The translations under genes were made by a program, and so were the position numbers. DNA of 44,790 nt, taken from NCBI GenBank assembly GCA_025201765.1, contig MU623530.1, positions 6,246 through 51,035 of the forward strand, written 5' to 3'. Each line of letters begins with the position of its first letter. Positions within the stretch are counted from its first letter, which is position 1. Of this stretch, positions 42,201 through 44,790 are shown in pieces. This stretch comes from Daldinia sp. FL1419. Its lineage: Eukaryota; Ascomycota; Sordariomycetes; Xylariales; Hypoxylaceae. The notes under the pieces were generated by a model. The model searched no databases. It was not told where the DNA came from and saw nothing but the letters and a program-made list of their open reading frames with translations.

Positions 42201-43599
42201 AATTAATACTATTCCTTTTCTTAAATTATTTTAATTTATATATACATATATTTCTTTTATTATATTTTTCTATTTAATTACTTTTAAATACTTTAAATTC
42301 CATACCTTATATACCCCATCACAATTCCAATATTTCTTCAATATCTTATATATTAAATTACTTCCTTTGTGAATAAGGTTTGTACACTTACTATATTTAA
42401 ACCATTTTTATAATATTTCATAACATATTCAAAATGATAGTATTTAAAATATTATATTATTCTAACATTTTTTATAAATGATTTGTAAAGGTAAAATTCA
42501 ATTTTCCATAATAACTTATTAATATAAAATTAATAGATTATATTTAATCCATTAACCTTTATAATTAAAACTATAAACTTAATTTCTAAATATTTCTTAA
42601 ATATAGGGTTAATTTTAAAGATCTTAATTTTATTCTTTTTTAAAAAGATTTTTATCAAATTCTATAAATTAATATAAATATCTTTTAAATTAATTACTTT
42701 TAAATTTTTAATTATTATTATAAAGACCTTATTTATTCCAATTATTTTTTAATTAAATACCTTTTTAATCCAATTTTAATTCTTTTTATATTATTTAATT
42801 TTAAATTAAAATATTATTATAATATTATTATTATAAAATTAATGTATTATTATAATTTTATTTTTATTAATTATATTATTAATAATTTATATAATTTTTC
42901 AAAATTTCTTTTCAATATTTCCTATAATTCCATCATTATTTTAACTATAATTTTACATTAAAAATGGATTAATATTATAATAATAGGAATTTAAGGTTTA
43001 ATAATTTTTTAATAATTATAATTTAAAATTATTTTTATAACTTCCTAATATTATTTATTAATTTCAATTTTTTATTTATTATTTTTTTAATTAATTCCTT
43101 TATTTTATTTAATTTAAAAATATTATTTTATTAATATTTTTATTTTATAAATATTGTAATATTAATATATATTTTTTATATATTCATTATCTTTTTAATT
43201 TTTATTTTTATTTCTTTATTAAATTATTAATTTTAAATTTAATTATTTTTATTAATTTATTAATTTATTAATTAATATTATAATTATAATTATATTTATT
43301 TTATTAAATTTAAATTTTATTTTTATTTTATTCCTTTTTTTTTATAATAATGGTTTCTGGGGTAGGTTTGTTTAGGTTGCAGATTTAACCATCCACTATC
43401 CATACATCACCCCTTTTATTTCTTCTTAATAATACCACCATTATATATATAATATAATACCTTTCCATCATTTATTATAATATTAGATCTTTAATAAATC
43501 AAATTATATGGTTTTTTATGAAGGTTTTATAAAAAGATAATCAAAAAACAAAAAAATCTCCCAAATCTTAAATAACTTCTATTAATATTAATATAATTT
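39206..43599 (-). mobile_element. Decayed LINE (Tad1/jockey-type) body, minus strand
   Basis: About 4.4 kb of extreme A/T decay containing one clear relic, the reverse transcriptase at 39700-39990. The upstream endonuclease and ORF1 would lie to the right on this orientation, but nothing readable was found there, so the outer limits are not established. A less mutated patch at 43345-43415 is unassigned. It may be the same element as the LINE-like 3' ends of family A, which is not shown. Confidence 0.4.
39700..39990 (-). pseudogene. LINE reverse transcriptase relic
   Basis: On the minus strand, 39950 downward reads I-L-stop-G-S-L-L-L-S-I-L-F-I-I-Y, the non-LTR block GxPQGSPLSPxLFxxY with Pro to Leu. 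It then reads KGILIIDFMDNINILIIG, the catalytic FxDD box, with the second Asp (39831-39833) converted to Asn. Then come MYRICLDW, V-stop-K-Y-G-M-I-F, and KFIYFIK, matching the WxxxxGxxFxxxKxExixF block of fungal Tad1-like elements. The gene is dead. Confidence 0.85.
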
Positions 43600-44326
43600 A
43601 ATAAAATAATAATAATGAATTTATTAAAAGTTTTATATATAAATTTTAAAATATATTTTATATAATAAAAATTAATTTAAATAATATAGTTAATTATTAA
43701 GCTAAAATTAAAAAAGATTTAGAAAAGTAAAGAAATTATAAATATTAATTTGTAATATATTTGGTATTTTTTTAGAAAGTAATTTATTTATATTATTTTT
43801 GAGCTTATTATTAATGGAGTAAATTAATAAAGAATTCTTTTATAAAAATAATAATTATTAATGATTATATAAATTGAAGTTATTGGAGTGATTAATTAAT
43901 TATTATAATTAATATTTTATTTAATAAATAAAAAAGTTAGTAAAATAATAATTAGGTTTATGATGTTATTAAAGTAAAAGAATTTATTTTAAATTTTTAA
44001 TAAAATGTTATATGAAGAAAAAGTAAGAAAGTAATTTAAAAAACATCAAGAAATTAAAATTAAAAAGGAAAAATAAATTTAAAAGATTATTTTAATAATT
44101 TTATTATAATAGATAATAATCTTAATTTATTGGATTTATTATTAAATTTATTAAATGTATTAGATAAATTAGATAAAAATGGATATAGATTATTAAATAA
44201 TAATATAGAATTAGAAAATAATAAGGCTTTAACCTTTAATAACCTAATTCTATTACTTTTAAAGAAGAAGAAAGATAAGAAAGTAAAAAAAGATTTATAA
44301 TTAAAATAATAATCTTTTAAATTAAT
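43600..44326 (+). other. Decayed region with a locally readable charged frame
   Basis: At 44090-44300 the plus strand keeps one frame open for about 70 codons: Asp/Leu/Asn-rich (LDKLDKNGYRLL), then Lys-rich (KKKKDKKVKKDL) and a stop. It looks like the RIP-altered end of a transposon protein with a charged tail. A similar Lys/Glu-rich stretch precedes it near 43995-44060. The 91-codon minus-strand frame here is its shadow. The family is unknown. Confidence 0.35.
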
Positions 44327-44507
44327 TGTGGGAATATTAGTCATGTGACTGTGGTGGTACAAGACCCACCTTAATCCTGTATATAAACCACGTATTCTGA
44401 TTGTACGATCAGAATACGTACTTATCTCCTACAACCACTTTTGACTGAATTGATACGAATACCCTCACTTTTACTATTGCATGCAATGGTACCTTGTCCA
44501 TCCAACA
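44327..44507 (+). repeat. Copia-like LTR, not RIP-mutated
   Basis: 181 bp of normal composition beginning TGTGGGAATATTAG and ending CCATCCAACA, with the inverted TG(T)...(A)CA ends typical of copia LTRs. It contains a TATA box (TATAAA at 44382-44387), then a perfect 12-bp inverted repeat (ACGTATTCTGAT at 44390-44401 and its complement at 44408-44419) and a 12-bp palindrome ATTGCATGCAAT near 44476-44487. TTAAT before it and CTGAT after it could be a target duplication differing by RIP transitions, favouring a solo LTR. A 5' LTR of an element running off the window is the alternative. Confidence 0.6.
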
Positions 44508-44790
44508 CTGATCAGTGATTGACGACAAGTTGATAGTCAATCACAGACCAGCTAGGATGCCCGAAAGGGAGGAGACAGGTTTAGTAGTGAGTACGATGAC
44601 CTCAAGATTTCATGCTCCAGTGCATGGTTTTGAGCCTAGGGTTTCATGCTCTCGTGCATGGTTCTGGGAACACTCGTATTTCGCGCTAGATTTGGATCTC
44701 GATGAGAAGAGGCGAGCGACCTCAGGATTTCATGCTCCAGTGCATGGTCTTGAGCCAGAATTTCATGCTCCAGTGCATGGTTTTGGAACA
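44508..44790. repeat. GC-normal edge with four CATGC-palindrome repeats
   Basis: Four 16-bp words of the form CATGC-6 nt-GCATG (44611-44626, 44645-44660, 44731-44746, 44764-44779) lie in two pairs 33-34 bp apart. The pairs are repeats of each other at 120 bp (ATTTCATGCTCCAGTGCATG with GACCTCA before it). Further left an inverted repeat GTGATTGAC/GTCAATCAC (44515-44523 and 44536-44544) occurs. No long open frame is seen. It may be the leader of a retroelement or a single-copy regulatory region. Confidence 0.6.

Noticed and set aside
44087..44362. 91-codon minus-strand frame at the right end
   Set aside because: It is the shadow of the plus-strand charged frame and runs into the LTR. Phe/Leu/Asn-rich content reflects base composition.
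44611..44779. CRISPR-like array of palindromic repeats
   Set aside because: There are only four 16-bp words with unequal spacing, and the context is eukaryotic.

Overview
The window is a piece of a filamentous ascomycete (Pezizomycotina-type) genome. Two gene islands of ordinary base composition sit in about 35 kb of extremely AT-rich DNA. That DNA is a graveyard of transposons hit by repeat-induced point mutation (RIP: C to T and G to A in duplicated DNA). Copies of one repeat differ almost only by transitions, TA dinucleotides are very common, and old transposon reading frames can still be read through the stop codons RIP created. The species cannot be fixed from the sequence.

Only two intact protein-coding genes are supported. 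One, at 3093-6785 on the minus strand, encodes a 1230-residue, mostly disordered protein with an acidic/arginine-rich repeat near its C-terminus. The other, at 30597-32951 on the plus strand, encodes a 784-residue, mostly disordered protein with four RFAP-type repeats and a C-terminal LisH-like helix pair. Neither can be given a firm function. Nothing suggests that they work together.

The rest is layered mobile DNA. From the left: a long poly-C run; a tandem array of a decayed 'family B' repeat (110-1250); a LINE-like 3' end with a TAAA tail (1302-1457); a 436-bp TA-flanked MITE (1847-2282); gene 1; family B fragments; and a complete RIP-killed Ty1/copia element on the minus strand (8460-13833). 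That element has 152-bp LTRs, a target duplication, a polypurine tract and readable integrase and reverse transcriptase relics. Next come a second LINE-like 3' end (15280-15802) and then a RIP-killed Ty3/gypsy element (17498-29258). Its 210-bp LTRs lie 11.5 kb apart because about 5.6 kb of other repeats are nested inside it. In order along the plus strand its own relics are a Gag zinc knuckle, reverse transcriptase and integrase. The nested guests are a 408-bp family B copy, a LINE-like 3' end, a 1019-bp element with 47-bp terminal inverted repeats (which carries one family B copy inserted into another), a MITE inside another MITE-like element, and a 3-kb family B array.

After gene 2 come more LINE-like copies in both orientations, two copies of an unidentified repeat (family E) encoding the same acidic C-terminal peptide, a 252-bp tandem duplication with a GC hairpin, and about 5 kb of decayed DNA that includes a LINE reverse transcriptase relic on the minus strand. 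The right edge abruptly regains normal composition with a copia-like LTR (44327-44507) and a set of short palindromic repeats.

I found no new enzymatic or defence system. The most informative content is the nested transposon stratigraphy, the target-specific family B repeat with its tandem arrays, and the two unclassified fungal genes.
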